A stretch of 64,000 nt of DNA from Rubrivivax sp. (GCA_027490215.1 JAIXYO010000007.1:124001-188000), one strand, 5' to 3'; shown: positions 18,837 to 28,648, counted from the stretch's first letter. Notes: generated by a model not told the origin, from the letters alone. Program-made: numbers and translations.

Positions 18837-19469
18837 TCAGCTCGCGTACTTGATGGCGCAGCCGTAGGGCGCAGCGGTCGGCACACTGACCGCCTTTCCG
18901 GCCAGGCTTTCATCGAGGGCGGCACGCACGTGGTTCTTCGCGTCCTTCACGTCGCTCGGGTTGGCCGAGCGCTTGTCGTCGATGCCGCCCGCATAGATCA
19001 GCATGCCCTTCGGGTCGATGACAAACATGTGCGGGGTGGTCTTCGCGGCGTAGGCCTTGCCGACGGCACCGCTGTCGTCCGACAACACGTGGGTCGCCGC
19101 AGTGCCCCAGGCCTTGTACTTCGCGGACAGCGCAGCCGGCGCCAGATGGTCGGAGGTGCCGGGCGCCGTCGAGGTGACGACGAGCCACACGACGTCCTTC
19201 GCCGTGAACTCTTTCTGCAGCCCTTGCATGTTCTGCGTGCCATAGTGCTTTACGACGAATGGGCAGCTGGGGTTGGTCCATTCAAGGACCACATGCTTTC
19301 CCTTGAAGTCGGCCAGCTTGACGGTCTTGCCGCCGGCATCCTTCAGCTCAAAGGCGGGGGCGGTCTTGCCGACGGGGGCGGCGTGCGCCGGTGGCACCAG
19401 CAACAGTGAGATCAGCGGCAACGCGACGGCAGCCAGGGCCAGGCGATGGAGGTGTCGGCGAGGGGTCAT
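18837..19469 (-). CDS. Exported single-cysteine redoxin (thioredoxin-like family)
   Basis: A 210-aa periplasmic protein with a signal peptide ending PAHA and an AhpC/TSA-redoxin fold (APAFELKDAGGKTVKLADFKGK). The active-site region NPSCPFVVKHYG has one Cys and no CxxC; the only other cysteine is near the C-terminus (PYGCAIKY). The segment TTPHMFVIDPKGMLIYAGGIDD is typical of this group. The ATG at 19469 has AGGAG upstream. It lies between a DsbD-like gene and ChaN, so it may receive electrons from the DsbD-like protein (inferred). Confidence 0.85.
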   Translation of the reverse strand: MTPRRHLHRLALAAVALPLISLLLVPPAHAAPVGKTAPAFELKDAGGKTVKLADFKGKHVVLEWTNPSCPFVVKHYGTQNMQGLQKEFTAKDVVWLVVTSTAPGTSDHLAPAALSAKYKAWGTAATHVLSDDSGAVGKAYAAKTTPHMFVIDPKGMLIYAGGIDDKRSANPSDVKDAKNHVRAALDESLAGKAVSVPTAAPYGCAIKYAS

Positions 19470-19584
19470 GCGGAACTCCTGAGTCGTTGGGATGGCAGCC
19501 ATCGGTGAACGAAAGGGATGGCACCTCATGCACTGAGCCCGAAACCCACCAAGGGTTCCGACACGGTGACACCGCGGCAGATCG

Positions 19585-21792
19585 TCACAGCGTGGCGAGT
19601 GCATCACGCACCACCGCCGCGGTCAGGATCTCCGGCAGCAACAGCGGTTCGCGGCCCGGACGCAGCAACACGTAAACCGGCACGCCGTTGCGGCCATAGC
19701 GGGCCAGTGCCTCTGTGATGCGCGGATCCCGCTGCGTCCAGTCGGCCCGCATCAAGGCCACATTGGCCTGCGCAAAGGCCTGCATCGTCGCGTCGGTCTG
19801 CAACACCAGCCGCTTGTTGACCTGGCAGCTGACGCACCACGCCGCGGTGAAGTCGACGAACACCGGCTGGCCGGCGGCGAGGCGCTCGGCGATCAAGGTT
19901 TCGTCGTAGGGCGCCCACGCCGCCTCGGGCGAGCCCGGCGTTGCGGTGCGGGCCGTGGCGGGCTCCCCGCCACCGAGGGCGCCAACCGGCCAGCTCCAGG
20001 CCAGTGCACCCGCCAGCAGCAGTCCCCCGATCAGGCGGCGCACCAAGGCCTGGCCCTCGCCGCCCGGGCCTGCAGTGCTGCGACCGCTGGCGACCCAGAT
20101 CGCGAACGCCAACACGACCAGTGCCATCAGCGCCTTCGCAGCGCCGTCGATGCCGACCTGTTGGCCGAGCACCCAAACCAGCCAGACCACCGTCAGGAAC
20201 ATCGGGAAGGCCAGTGCCTGTTTCAGCCGCAACATCCAGGCGCCGGGTCGCGGCAGCCGTGAGCGCCAGCCCGGCAGCAGGACCAGCAGCACATACGGCA
20301 GCGCCATGCCCAGACCGAGCGCTCCGAACACGCTGAGGCCGACGGCCGGCGACTGCGTGATCGCGTAGCCGAGCGCGGCACCCATGAAGGGCGCGGTGCA
20401 CGGGCTGGCTGCCACCACCGCCAGGACACCCGACGCCAGCGCATCGACCGCCGGCCGCCGGTCGCGCCAGGTGGCCAGACCTTGCGGCAGCAACCCGCCG
20501 AACTCGAACGCGCCCATCAGGTTCAGGCCGAGCGCAAAGAACAACAGCGCCAGCACGAACACGACTCCCGGTTCCTGCAGCTGGAAGCCCCAGCCGATCA
20601 CATTGCCGGCAGCGCGCAAGGCCAGCAGCAACGCTGCCAATGCGAGGAAACTCAGCACGACGCCCGCGCTGTAGGCCAGCGCATGGGTCCGCAACGCAGC
20701 GGCATCCGTCGGCTGGTCGCCGCCGTGCTTCGCCAGGCTCAGCAACTTGATGGACAACACGGGGAAGACACAAGGCATCAGGTTCAGCACCATGCCGCCG
20801 ACGAAGGCGAGCAACAGCGCCGTTGCCCAACCCAGATCGGCCCCGCCACCAAGCGTCTCGGTTGTCAAAACGGCATCATGGGAGAGCGCCTTCGCGCCCG
20901 CCGGCCACTCGAGCGCAGCAACAGCGCGAACCGTCGTGTCGAACTCGGCCGATCGCCGCGTGCCGCCCCAGACCGTGGGCGTGCCGGGCACCGAGTCGCC
21001 CAGCGCCACCGCGATGCCGGAGAACGACACCGGCGCAGCCGCGCCATCGAGCAAGCGCAGCTTCACCGCATACCCGCTGTCGGTGCGAAACACCTCGTGC
21101 TGCGCCGGCTCGATCACTTGCTCGGCATACGGAAACAACTGCAGCGCCGGCCGCGATGCGGCCGCTTCGAGCGGCTTCGAGAACGTGACCAGCAACTCTC
21201 GCCCGGCCTGCTGCGCATCGACCGTCCAGCCAGAGAGCGGCTCGGCCTGCGCATCCCGGGCGCGCTCGAACAGTGCCGTGTGCTCGGTGCTGCCGGGGGT
21301 GAGCGCATCGAGGGCAGCACCGCCACCGACGACGGGCAGCTGCAGTCTCAACGTGGCACTCTCCGGTATGCAGACGTCCCGGCACACCAGCCAGGTCGCT
21401 TTCGCTTGCAGGTTCAGCGTGCTGCCAGGCTGCGCATCGGCCGGGGCCGTGAAGACCAGCGGCAGCAGCAGCTCGCCCTCATAGCCGTAGTTGACCAGTG
21501 GGCCGATCGGCAGTCGTTGGGGCGCGGGCCATTCGATCTCACCGGCCTCACTGCCGGCGGGCAGCGTCCAGGTCAGCGTGGTGGGCAGGCCGGAATCGCC
21601 CGGGTTGCGCCAGTAGGTGTGCCAGTGCGGGATGTGCTGCAGACGCAGACCGATGCGCAGCGACTGGCCTGGCTGCACCGCGCTGCGCTCGGCCACCAGT
21701 TCGGCGGTGACGTGCTCGGTCTTCACCGGCTGCGCGAACACCGGCAAGGTGCAGACGAGCGCAGCGATCAGGCCGATGAGCCGGACATGCAT
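19585..21792 (-). CDS. DsbD/ScsB-type thiol:disulfide interchange protein
   Basis: A 735-aa inner-membrane electron conduit carrying reducing power from cytoplasmic thioredoxin to the periplasm. It has a signal peptide (LIALVCTLPVFAQ), an N-terminal DsbC-like domain with CRDVCIPES, a CcdA-type transmembrane core with LMPCVFPVLSIKLL and SPCTAPFMGAALGYA, and a C-terminal thioredoxin-like domain with WCVSCQVNKR. The ATG at 21792 begins directly before the signal peptide. The downstream redoxin gene is a plausible client. Confidence 0.9.
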   Translation of the reverse strand: MHVRLIGLIAALVCTLPVFAQPVKTEHVTAELVAERSAVQPGQSLRIGLRLQHIPHWHTYWRNPGDSGLPTTLTWTLPAGSEAGEIEWPAPQRLPIGPLVNYGYEGELLLPLVFTAPADAQPGSTLNLQAKATWLVCRDVCIPESATLRLQLPVVGGGAALDALTPGSTEHTALFERARDAQAEPLSGWTVDAQQAGRELLVTFSKPLEAAASRPALQLFPYAEQVIEPAQHEVFRTDSGYAVKLRLLDGAAAPVSFSGIAVALGDSVPGTPTVWGGTRRSAEFDTTVRAVAALEWPAGAKALSHDAVLTTETLGGGADLGWATALLLAFVGGMVLNLMPCVFPVLSIKLLSLAKHGGDQPTDAAALRTHALAYSAGVVLSFLALAALLLALRAAGNVIGWGFQLQEPGVVFVLALLFFALGLNLMGAFEFGGLLPQGLATWRDRRPAVDALASGVLAVVAASPCTAPFMGAALGYAITQSPAVGLSVFGALGLGMALPYVLLVLLPGWRSRLPRPGAWMLRLKQALAFPMFLTVVWLVWVLGQQVGIDGAAKALMALVVLAFAIWVASGRSTAGPGGEGQALVRRLIGGLLLAGALAWSWPVGALGGGEPATARTATPGSPEAAWAPYDETLIAERLAAGQPVFVDFTAAWCVSCQVNKRLVLQTDATMQAFAQANVALMRADWTQRDPRITEALARYGRNGVPVYVLLRPGREPLLLPEILTAAVVRDALATL

Positions 21793-22117
21793 GGCGGCGA
21801 TGGCCGATCGTGCGTCGGGACACCCAAAGGGTCGTCGATCAACCGCCGATGGATACATCAATGGCTTTCATTTTCTCGAGGAGAGAGCTGGATTCTGGTG
21901 GGCGATGGGAGTTCCACGCGCACGGAGCCACCAGTCCAGCGCGTCGATCAGGTCGAACAGGAACGGGTGGTCATCAGTGTCGGGTTGGCAGCGAAGCGGG
22001 GCATGCAGCGATTGTCAGATGACGTGGCGGGGTATCGGGGGGTGGTGATAAGGTTCTCTACAGGCTGGGCGATCTCCTACCCGTGCCATTTCAACTTGCA
22101 TCTCCGGGATTGAATTC

Positions 22118-22627
22118 ATGGCGAAGATCGATCGCTTGATGGTGGGCGAATCCATGGTCGGCGAGGGCCACGAAGTGGCACACATCGACCTGCTCATCGG
22201 CCCCCGCGGCAGCGCGGCCGAAACCGCGTTCGCCAACGCGCTGGTCAACAACAAGGATGGCTTCACGTCGATGCTGGCCGTGATCGCGCCCAACCTGTTG
22301 ACCAAGCCCTCCACCGTGATGTTCAACAAGGTCACGATCAAGGGCGCGAAGCAGGCCGTGCAGATGTTCGGCCCGGCGCAGCGGGGCATCGCAATGGCTG
22401 TCGCCGACTCGGTCGAGGACGGCACGATTCCCCTGGCCGAAGCCGACAACCTGTTCATCTGCGTCAGTGTGTTCATCCACTGGCTGGCAGAAGACGACCG
22501 GAAGATCCAGGACTACAACCACCTCGCGACCAAGGAAGCCATCCAGCGCGCCGTGACGGGCTCGCCGACTGCCGCCGAGGTGCTCGCACGCAAAGGCTCG
22601 GTGCCCCAGCCGTTCACGGCGGGCTGA
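22118..22627 (+). CDS. fae: Formaldehyde-activating enzyme (Fae)
   Basis: Condenses formaldehyde with tetrahydromethanopterin to methylene-H4MPT in methylotrophic formaldehyde oxidation. The 169-aa protein carries the family's near-invariant blocks: [18 protein letters not shown] (with the catalytic His), [40 protein letters not shown] and [13 protein letters not shown]. No other H4MPT genes (fhc, mch, mtdB) are in the window, so this is a detached copy or a fae-like paralogue. A FolB-like gene faces it on the other strand. Confidence 0.93.
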   Translation: MAKIDRLMVGESMVGEGHEVAHIDLLIGPRGSAAETAFANALVNNKDGFTSMLAVIAPNLLTKPSTVMFNKVTIKGAKQAVQMFGPAQRGIAMAVADSVEDGTIPLAEADNLFICVSVFIHWLAEDDRKIQDYNHLATKEAIQRAVTGSPTAAEVLARKGSVPQPFTAG

Positions 22628-22635
22628 GTCAGCGA

Positions 22636-23130
22636 TCAGGCGTGCGCGCGCCGCTCGATGACGACGCCCACGGCCTCCACATCGGGAAACTTTTTCGGCT
22701 TGACCGCCTTGACGCGCACCCAGGCGGCGCCGAAATCAACGATCAGCATGTGGGCAATCGCCTCCGCGAACGACTCCAGCAGCGCCAGGCGGTGATCGCG
22801 GTACAGAGCGGCCAGCCGTTCATGCACCGCACCGTAATCGATGGTGTCGGCGATGCGGTCGGTCTCGCAGGCCTTGGCGCGCGGCAAGCCGGCGTGCACA
22901 TCGACCACGATGGTCTGGGGGCGGTGCAGTTCGGCGTCGTGGATGCCGATCACCGTCTGCCCGGTGTAGCCCTCGATGAAGATCACATCCATCGGCTGCG
23001 CAGCGTCCGCCGGCGCAACCCTGCGGAGGGCCGGCGTCCCGGAGGCGAGCTCGTTGTTGGTGTGTAGGGGCACGGCAGCGTGGGTTGGGCGAGGGGCCGT
23101 CGGGGCCACTGCCACGACGGGGCTTGTCAT
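22636..23130 (-). CDS. Dihydroneopterin aldolase family protein (FolB-like)
   Basis: A FolB-fold aldolase acting on dihydroneopterin in pterin synthesis. The domain begins at MDVIFIEGYTGQTVIGI and includes TDRIADTIDYGAVHERL and LLESFAEAIAHMLI, with the active-site Glu and Lys (KAVKPKKF). An ATG at 23130 gives 164 aa with a 46-residue low-complexity leader; the ATG at 22992 would give a normal 118-aa enzyme. Being next to fae, it may serve methanopterin synthesis, but ordinary folate synthesis is equally possible. Confidence 0.82.
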   Translation of the reverse strand: MTSPVVAVAPTAPRPTHAAVPLHTNNELASGTPALRRVAPADAAQPMDVIFIEGYTGQTVIGIHDAELHRPQTIVVDVHAGLPRAKACETDRIADTIDYGAVHERLAALYRDHRLALLESFAEAIAHMLIVDFGAAWVRVKAVKPKKFPDVEAVGVVIERRAHA

Positions 23131-23257
23131 TCTGTCATCGGTGACCTCAGTCGCAGAAACAGCAGGCAAACACAGGCCAGTTCTGGCTCAAGTCGCTGCC
23201 CGCGTGGTCGATAGAACGATCAACACCGAAGAGTTTCTTCGCCCTGCCGAGTTCACC

Positions 23258-23641
23258 ATGTCGCGCTTAGTCCTGTCTGCCCTGATTGCCGTCGTCGCAC
23301 TGCCACTGGCTGGCTGCGACCAGTTGGGCATCGAGTCGCCCGAAAAGATCGCCGCGGCCCGCACTGCCGAAGGCTCCGCCATCGGGGGCGCCTGCCGCCA
23401 TGCCGGCCGGGCCATCGAGGACTGCTACTCGCTGAACAAGAAAGCCGACAAGGCGGCGGTCTTCGCCGGCTGGCGCGAGATGAACGACTACATGCGAGAG
23501 AACAAGATCGACGCGGTATCGCCGGAACTCGAGGATCCGGTGGAAAGCGCGCGCAGCAAGACTCCGGCAGCTGAAGCACCCGCGTCAGCCACCCAGACCG
23601 CGAAAGCGCCCAAGGACGCCAAGGAGCCGGCAGCCCAGTGA
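23258..23641 (+). CDS. Small lipoprotein of unknown function
   Basis: A 127-aa protein with a classical signal peptide and lipobox (VVALPLAGC), followed by about 65 residues with two further cysteines (GGACRHAGRAIEDCYSLNKKA) and an Ala/Pro/Lys-rich tail. The CRHAGRAIEDC pattern with WREMNDYMRENKID recurs in hypothetical lipoproteins of Burkholderiales as far as I recall; no function is known to me. The frame is open far upstream, but the ATG at 23258 is set by the signal peptide. Confidence 0.78.
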   Translation: MSRLVLSALIAVVALPLAGCDQLGIESPEKIAAARTAEGSAIGGACRHAGRAIEDCYSLNKKADKAAVFAGWREMNDYMRENKIDAVSPELEDPVESARSKTPAAEAPASATQTAKAPKDAKEPAAQ

Positions 23642-23745
23642 GGGCACAGGGCTCGCGGTTACAGCGCGAGCCGTGTCGAACGTGGCCCGGGGCCACGTCA
23701 GCAGCCCCTTCCTTGCGGCGCGGCTCGAGCCCGCACAATCGTTCC

Positions 23746-24489
23746 ATGCCCTCCGCCATCCGGTCGCTGCTTGACGACCCCGACTTCCGCCGCGGCGCGC
23801 GCGAGATGCGCGGCCTGGCAGCCGGCATCGGCGCATGGGGGCTGGTCACGGGCGTGGCGATGGTCAAGGGCGGCCTCAGCGTGCCGATGGCGGCTCTGAT
23901 GACGCTTCTTGTGTATGCCGGCAGCGCCCAGCTCGCGGCACTGCCCTTGCTGGCGGCCGGGGCGCCGATGTGGGTGATCTGGGCGGCGGGTTTCTGCGTC
24001 AACCTGCGCTTCGTGATCTACAGCGCCCACTGGCGCTCGGTGTTTGCACATGTGCCCCGGCGCTACAGACTGCTGCTCGGCTACCTGGCGGTGGATTTGA
24101 GCCTGATCGGTTTCCAGCGCGCCTACCCGGCGGATGAAAACGGTCCGAGCCGAGCGCCCGGGCAGTTGCCCTACTTCGTCGGCGGCGCGCTGCTGTTGTG
24201 GGTGGCCTGGCAGGTGCCATCGCTGATAGGGATCGCACTGGCCAACGTGATCCCAGAGGCCTGGGGCCTGGGCTTTGCCGGGACGCTGGCGATGATCGGC
24301 ATCACCTGCAGCCTGTTGTCCGACCGCGGCTCCTGGGTGGTCGCCGGGGTCGCCGGCAGCGCTGCCGTCGCGGCGTTTGCGCTGCCGTTGAAACTCAACA
24401 TCATCGTCGCCATCGTGGCGGCCGTGGCGGCGGGGCTGCTCATCGAGCAGGGTCAGAACGCGGCGCGGCGCCTGCAACGGCCGAGCTGA
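23746..24489 (+). CDS. azlC: AzlC family branched-chain amino acid exporter, large subunit
   Basis: A 247-aa inner-membrane protein with about seven hydrophobic segments. The AzlC signature VYAGSAQLAALPLLAAGAP and VNLRFVIYSAHWR are present. With AzlD it exports branched-chain amino acids or related compounds. The ATG at 23746 gives MPSAIRSLLDDPDFRRGAREM, the usual cytoplasmic N-terminus. azlD follows 11 bp downstream. Confidence 0.92.
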   Translation: MPSAIRSLLDDPDFRRGAREMRGLAAGIGAWGLVTGVAMVKGGLSVPMAALMTLLVYAGSAQLAALPLLAAGAPMWVIWAAGFCVNLRFVIYSAHWRSVFAHVPRRYRLLLGYLAVDLSLIGFQRAYPADENGPSRAPGQLPYFVGGALLLWVAWQVPSLIGIALANVIPEAWGLGFAGTLAMIGITCSLLSDRGSWVVAGVAGSAAVAAFALPLKLNIIVAIVAAVAAGLLIEQGQNAARRLQRPS

Positions 24490-24500
24490 AGGCACACACG

Positions 24501-24833
24501 ATGACCGAAACCGCCTACACCGCACTGACCATCGTCGGGCTGGCGATCATCACCATCGTCTCGCGAGGGTTCTTCCTGTTTCCCGAGCGCGAGGTGCCGA
24601 TTCCCGACTGGCTGCAGCGCGGCTTGAAGGTCGCTCCGCTGGCCGCGCTGTCGGCCGTCATCGTTCCGGAGATCGTGATGACGCAAGGCCAACTGATCAG
24701 CACCTGGCAGGACGCCCGGCTGCCGGCCGCGCTGGTGACCACGCTCTGGTACGCCTGGCGACCCGGCGTGCTCGGGCCGCTGCTGGGGGGGCTCGCAGCC
24801 TATCTGCCGTTGCGGCTGATGTTCGGCTGGTGA
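24501..24833 (+). CDS. azlD: AzlD family branched-chain amino acid exporter, small subunit
   Basis: A 110-aa membrane protein with four hydrophobic segments, including VGLAIITIVSRGFFLFP and APLAALSAVIVPEIVM. It always accompanies AzlC, here 11 bp upstream. The ATG at 24501 matches the length of the family; the longer open frame upstream only shadows azlC. Confidence 0.92.
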   Translation: MTETAYTALTIVGLAIITIVSRGFFLFPEREVPIPDWLQRGLKVAPLAALSAVIVPEIVMTQGQLISTWQDARLPAALVTTLWYAWRPGVLGPLLGGLAAYLPLRLMFGW

Positions 24834-24893
24834 GCTACCCAGCAGCCACAGTCCACCTTAGACTCAAGCCGCTACCAGCGCCATCACCCCCCC

Positions 24894-26111
24894 ATGAAAG
24901 CCATTCGATTCACCGATCTCATCGCCGCGAACCGCGTCGCGGGCCAGCGGGTTTTCATCCGCGTCGATTTCAACGTGCCACAGGACGATGCTGGCCGCAT
25001 CACCGACGACACCCGCATCCGCGCATCGCTGCCCTGCATCGAGGCTGCGCTGAAGGCCGGCGCGTCGGTGATGGTCACCTCGCACCTGGGGCGGCCGAAA
25101 GAAGGCCACTGGACCGCCGAAGACTCGCTGGCACCGATCGCCGCGCATGTCAGTGAACTGCTGGGCCGCCCGGTGCCGCTGATCAAGGACTGGGTCGATG
25201 GGGTGACTGTGGACGGCCGTGCGCTGGCCTCTGGCGAGCTGGTGCTGCTGGAGAACTGCCGTTTGAATGTCGGTGAGGCCAAGAACGATGACGCGCTGAG
25301 CCACAAGATGGCGGCGCTGTGCGACATCTATGTCAACGATGCGTTCGGCGCCGCGCATCGCGCGCAGGCCTCCACACACGGCATCGCGAAGTACGCACGC
25401 ATCGCCTGCGCAGGCCCGCTGCTGGCGGGCGAGGCAGATGCCATCACGAAGGTGCTCGCCGCACCGAAACGGCCGCTGATCGCGATCGTCGGCGGCAGCA
25501 AGGTGAGCACCAAGCTGACGATCCTCGAGGCGCTGTCGGCCAAGGTCGACGGGCTGATCGTCGGCGGCGGCATCGCCAACACCTTCATGCTGGCCGCTGG
25601 CCTGCCGATCGGCAAGTCATTGGCCGAAGCGGACCTGGTCGACAAGGCCCGGGCGGTGATGGATTCGATGAAGGCGCGTGGTGCAGAAGTACCGATCCCG
25701 GTCGATGTGGTCACCGCGAAGACCTTCGCGGACGACGCTCCGGCCACGACGAAGGCGTCAACCGACGTGGCTGCCGACGACCTGATCCTCGACATCGGTC
25801 CCAAGACCGCTGCGGCCCTGGCCGAGAAGCTGAAGTCGGCAGGCACGATCGTCTGGAACGGGCCGGTCGGCGTGTTCGAGTTCGAGGCCTTCTCGCATGG
25901 CACCGAAGCCATCGCCCACGCGATTGCCGCTTCGAGCGCATTCAGCATCGCCGGTGGCGGTGACACCCTGGCTGCGATCGCGAAGTTCGGCGTCGAGCGC
26001 GGCGTCGGCTACATCTGCACCGGCGGCGGCGCCTTCCTCGAAATGCTCGAAGGCAAGGTACTGCCCGCGATCGATATCCTCGAGCAGCGCGCGCAAGACG
26101 CATCGGCCTGA
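24894..26111 (+). CDS. pgk: Phosphoglycerate kinase
   Basis: Glycolysis, gluconeogenesis and Calvin cycle enzyme. The 405-aa protein has the N-terminal [19 protein letters not shown], the hinge and the C-terminal nucleotide site with [15 protein letters not shown] and [13 protein letters not shown]. The start [10 protein letters not shown] is standard. It is followed 52 bp later by pyk. Confidence 0.97.
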   Translation: MKAIRFTDLIAANRVAGQRVFIRVDFNVPQDDAGRITDDTRIRASLPCIEAALKAGASVMVTSHLGRPKEGHWTAEDSLAPIAAHVSELLGRPVPLIKDWVDGVTVDGRALASGELVLLENCRLNVGEAKNDDALSHKMAALCDIYVNDAFGAAHRAQASTHGIAKYARIACAGPLLAGEADAITKVLAAPKRPLIAIVGGSKVSTKLTILEALSAKVDGLIVGGGIANTFMLAAGLPIGKSLAEADLVDKARAVMDSMKARGAEVPIPVDVVTAKTFADDAPATTKASTDVAADDLILDIGPKTAAALAEKLKSAGTIVWNGPVGVFEFEAFSHGTEAIAHAIAASSAFSIAGGGDTLAAIAKFGVERGVGYICTGGGAFLEMLEGKVLPAIDILEQRAQDASA

Positions 26112-26163
26112 GCGGCCAGCGATCCCGAAACACACGGCCTGGCACCCCCGCGAAGATCAGACC

Positions 26164-27594
26164 ATGCTGCGTGCCACCAAGATCGTCGCCACGCTCGGAC
26201 CAGCTTCCAGCTCAGCGGAGGTGCTCGAGCGAATGATCCGCGCCGGCGTCGACGTGATGCGGCTGAACTTCTCGCACGGCAGCGCGCAGGACCACATCGA
26301 CCGGGCGGCGCTGGTGCGTGAGGTGGCGAAGCGGGTCGGCAAGGAAGTCGCCCTGATGGCCGACCTGCAGGGTCCGAAGATCCGCGTCGGCAAGTTCGAG
26401 GGCGGCAAGACGATGCTCGAGGCCGGACAGGCGTTCATCCTCGATGGCGAGACCACCGCGCTCGGCACGAATGAGCGGGTCGGTCTGGACTACAAGGAGC
26501 TGCCCCGTGACGTGCGCCCGGGCGACACGCTGCTGCTCAACGACGGGCTGCTGAAGCTCACCGTCGATGCGGTGCGCGGCGCCGAGGTGCACACCACGGT
26601 GGTGATCGGCGGCGAGCTGTCGAACAACAAGGGCATCAACAAGGCCGGTGGCGGCCTCACCGCGCCGGCGCTGACGGCCAAGGACATGGAGGACATCAAG
26701 ACCGCGATGAGCTTCCAGTGCGAGTATCTGGCGGTGAGCTTTCCGAAAAGCGCCACCGACATGGAAATGGCGCGCCAGCTCGCCAACCTGGCCGGCGAGC
26801 CCTGCAAGCACAAGGCGGCGCTGATCGCGAAGATCGAACGCAGCGAGGCGATTCCGGTGCTGGAAAGCATCCTGAAGGCGAGCGACGGCATCATGGTGGC
26901 GCGCGGCGATCTCGCGGTGGAGGTTGGCAACGCGACGGTTCCGGCGCTGCAGAAGAAGATGATCAAGATGGCGCGTGAACTCGACCGCATCGTCATCACC
27001 GCGACGCAGATGATGGAGTCGATGATCGTCAACCCGGTGCCCACGCGCGCCGAGGTCAGCGATGTGGCGAACGCGGTGCTCGACGGTACCGACGCAGTGA
27101 TGCTCAGCGCCGAGACGGCCGCGGGCAGGTACCCGGTCGAGACGGTCGAGATGATGGCGTCGATCTGCATCGAAGCGGAGCGCGCCGAGGAGATCTCGCT
27201 CGACGCCGGCTTCACCAACAAGCTGTTCGGCCGTATCGACCAGTCGATCGCGATGGCCGCGCTGTTCACCGCGCATCACCTGGGCTGCAAGGCCATCCTG
27301 GCGCTGACCGAATCCGGCTCGACCGCGCTGTGGATGAGCCGTCACAAGGTCCATGTGCCCATTTACGGCCTGACCTCGAAGGTCACGAGCCAGCGCAAGA
27401 TGGCGCTGTACCGCAATGTGCGCCCGCTGCTGATGCCCAACTTCACCGACCGCGACCAGGCGCTGGCCTGCGCCGAAGCCTTGCTGGTCGAGCAGGGTGT
27501 GCTCAAGCCGGGCGACACCTACGCCATTACCGTGGGCGAGCCGATGGGCTACCCCGGCGGCACCAACATGCTGAAGGTCTGCCGCGTCGCCTGA
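26164..27594 (+). CDS. pyk: Pyruvate kinase
   Basis: Converts phosphoenolpyruvate and ADP to pyruvate and ATP. At 476 aa it has the normal length, with TKIVATLGPASSS, LNFSHGSAQDH, the active-site MVARGDLAVEVG, and TATQMMESM. The ATG at 26164 begins MLRATKIVATLGPA, the canonical start. Same strand as pgk and likely cotranscribed. It converges on the ATPase/STAS-like regulator. Confidence 0.97.
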   Translation: MLRATKIVATLGPASSSAEVLERMIRAGVDVMRLNFSHGSAQDHIDRAALVREVAKRVGKEVALMADLQGPKIRVGKFEGGKTMLEAGQAFILDGETTALGTNERVGLDYKELPRDVRPGDTLLLNDGLLKLTVDAVRGAEVHTTVVIGGELSNNKGINKAGGGLTAPALTAKDMEDIKTAMSFQCEYLAVSFPKSATDMEMARQLANLAGEPCKHKAALIAKIERSEAIPVLESILKASDGIMVARGDLAVEVGNATVPALQKKMIKMARELDRIVITATQMMESMIVNPVPTRAEVSDVANAVLDGTDAVMLSAETAAGRYPVETVEMMASICIEAERAEEISLDAGFTNKLFGRIDQSIAMAALFTAHHLGCKAILALTESGSTALWMSRHKVHVPIYGLTSKVTSQRKMALYRNVRPLLMPNFTDRDQALACAEALLVEQGVLKPGDTYAITVGEPMGYPGGTNMLKVCRVA

Positions 27595-27613
27595 GGCGCG
27601 TACGTCGCCCGGT

Positions 27614-28648
27614 TCAGGCGGTCTCGGCGGCCGCTTCGCGCACGCTGGCGATCATCGCCGCCACGCGTGGCGCCATGCCCACTGGCACGATCTCAACGCC
27701 CGCGTTCTGGCGCGAGAAGACGCGGAACAGCTCGTCGGCGAAGCCATGGCCCACGTCCTGGATGCCTGAGAAGTCGATCTCGGCGCGGCGGAAGCGCTGC
27801 AGCCGCGAGGCCACACGCTTGGCCTGGGCTCGGGACTCCAGGCCGGTGTGCAGACCCGTCATCAGCTGCAGCGGCACGCTGGTTGTTTCGAAGGTGTAGC
27901 GGTCGCCTTTCATGCTGTGGGCCTTCAGCACGCTGTCCAGCGTGCGTTCGGTGTCGAGGTTGACCGCCAGGTAGATGGACGTGCCATCGCGCGGCATGGC
28001 CTTGGTGGTGTGCCAGCTGCGGCGGTCCCAGCCGCGGTACTGGAAGGCGCGGCGGTTGGCATGCAGGTCGAAGACATCGGCCAGCCGTGAAGTGAAGAAC
28101 AGGCCGTGGCCGCTGTGGGCGTCGGGTGAACTGGTCAGCTTGCCCTTGCTCAGCTCCAGCATGGCCAGCGTGGGGTCGGCGATGTCGAAGTTCTGCTGGA
28201 TGCGATTGAAGACGCCGCAGCCGTCGTCGGACACCAGTAGTTGGAGGTGCATCGCGGTCTGCCGCAGCGACACAGTGACCTGGCTGCCACCGCTGTGGTC
28301 GATGGCGTTGTTCAGCAGTTCGCTGAAGGCATGCTGGGCCATGCGCGCCACGTTCGCAGGCAGTTCGAAGTGCAGTGCGAAGTCGCGCTGCCAGGGCAGG
28401 TCTTCCTGCAGGCCGTCCAGTGCGTAGCGCTGCACCACCTGCTTCAAGGCGCCGGGGCGGTACGGGGTCTTGCGTCTCTTGCCATCGCGCACCAGCCACT
28501 GCGCGCCCACCAGCTTGTTCAGCAAGGCCAGTGCCGAGCGTCGGCTGAGACCCAGACGCTCCATCACGTGTTCGGGCAGGCGTTCGCCATGCTCGCGCGC
28601 GGCGGCGGTGATCCACTGGGTAATGGCAGGTAGGTCGTGCTTGGCCAT
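27614..28648 (-). CDS. Putative regulator: HTH-like domain, GHKL ATPase and STAS-like (DUF4325) domain
   Basis: A 344-aa soluble protein. Residues 1-65 look like a winged-helix region (LGLSRRSALALLNKLVGAQWLVRDG). Residues 95-195 form a GHKL ATPase with N-box FSELLNNAIDHSGG, G1 VSDDGCGVF and G2 SGHGLFFTSRL. Residues 265-335 resemble the STAS-like DUF4325 domain (AEIDFSGIQDVGHGFADELFRVF). There is no His phospho-acceptor domain. The layout recalls an anti-sigma-factor kinase fused to its antagonist, with its own DNA-binding domain. The ATG at 28648 has GAAGG upstream. Function is unknown. Confidence 0.72.
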   Translation of the reverse strand: MAKHDLPAITQWITAAAREHGERLPEHVMERLGLSRRSALALLNKLVGAQWLVRDGKRRKTPYRPGALKQVVQRYALDGLQEDLPWQRDFALHFELPANVARMAQHAFSELLNNAIDHSGGSQVTVSLRQTAMHLQLLVSDDGCGVFNRIQQNFDIADPTLAMLELSKGKLTSSPDAHSGHGLFFTSRLADVFDLHANRRAFQYRGWDRRSWHTTKAMPRDGTSIYLAVNLDTERTLDSVLKAHSMKGDRYTFETTSVPLQLMTGLHTGLESRAQAKRVASRLQRFRRAEIDFSGIQDVGHGFADELFRVFSRQNAGVEIVPVGMAPRVAAMIASVREAAAETA

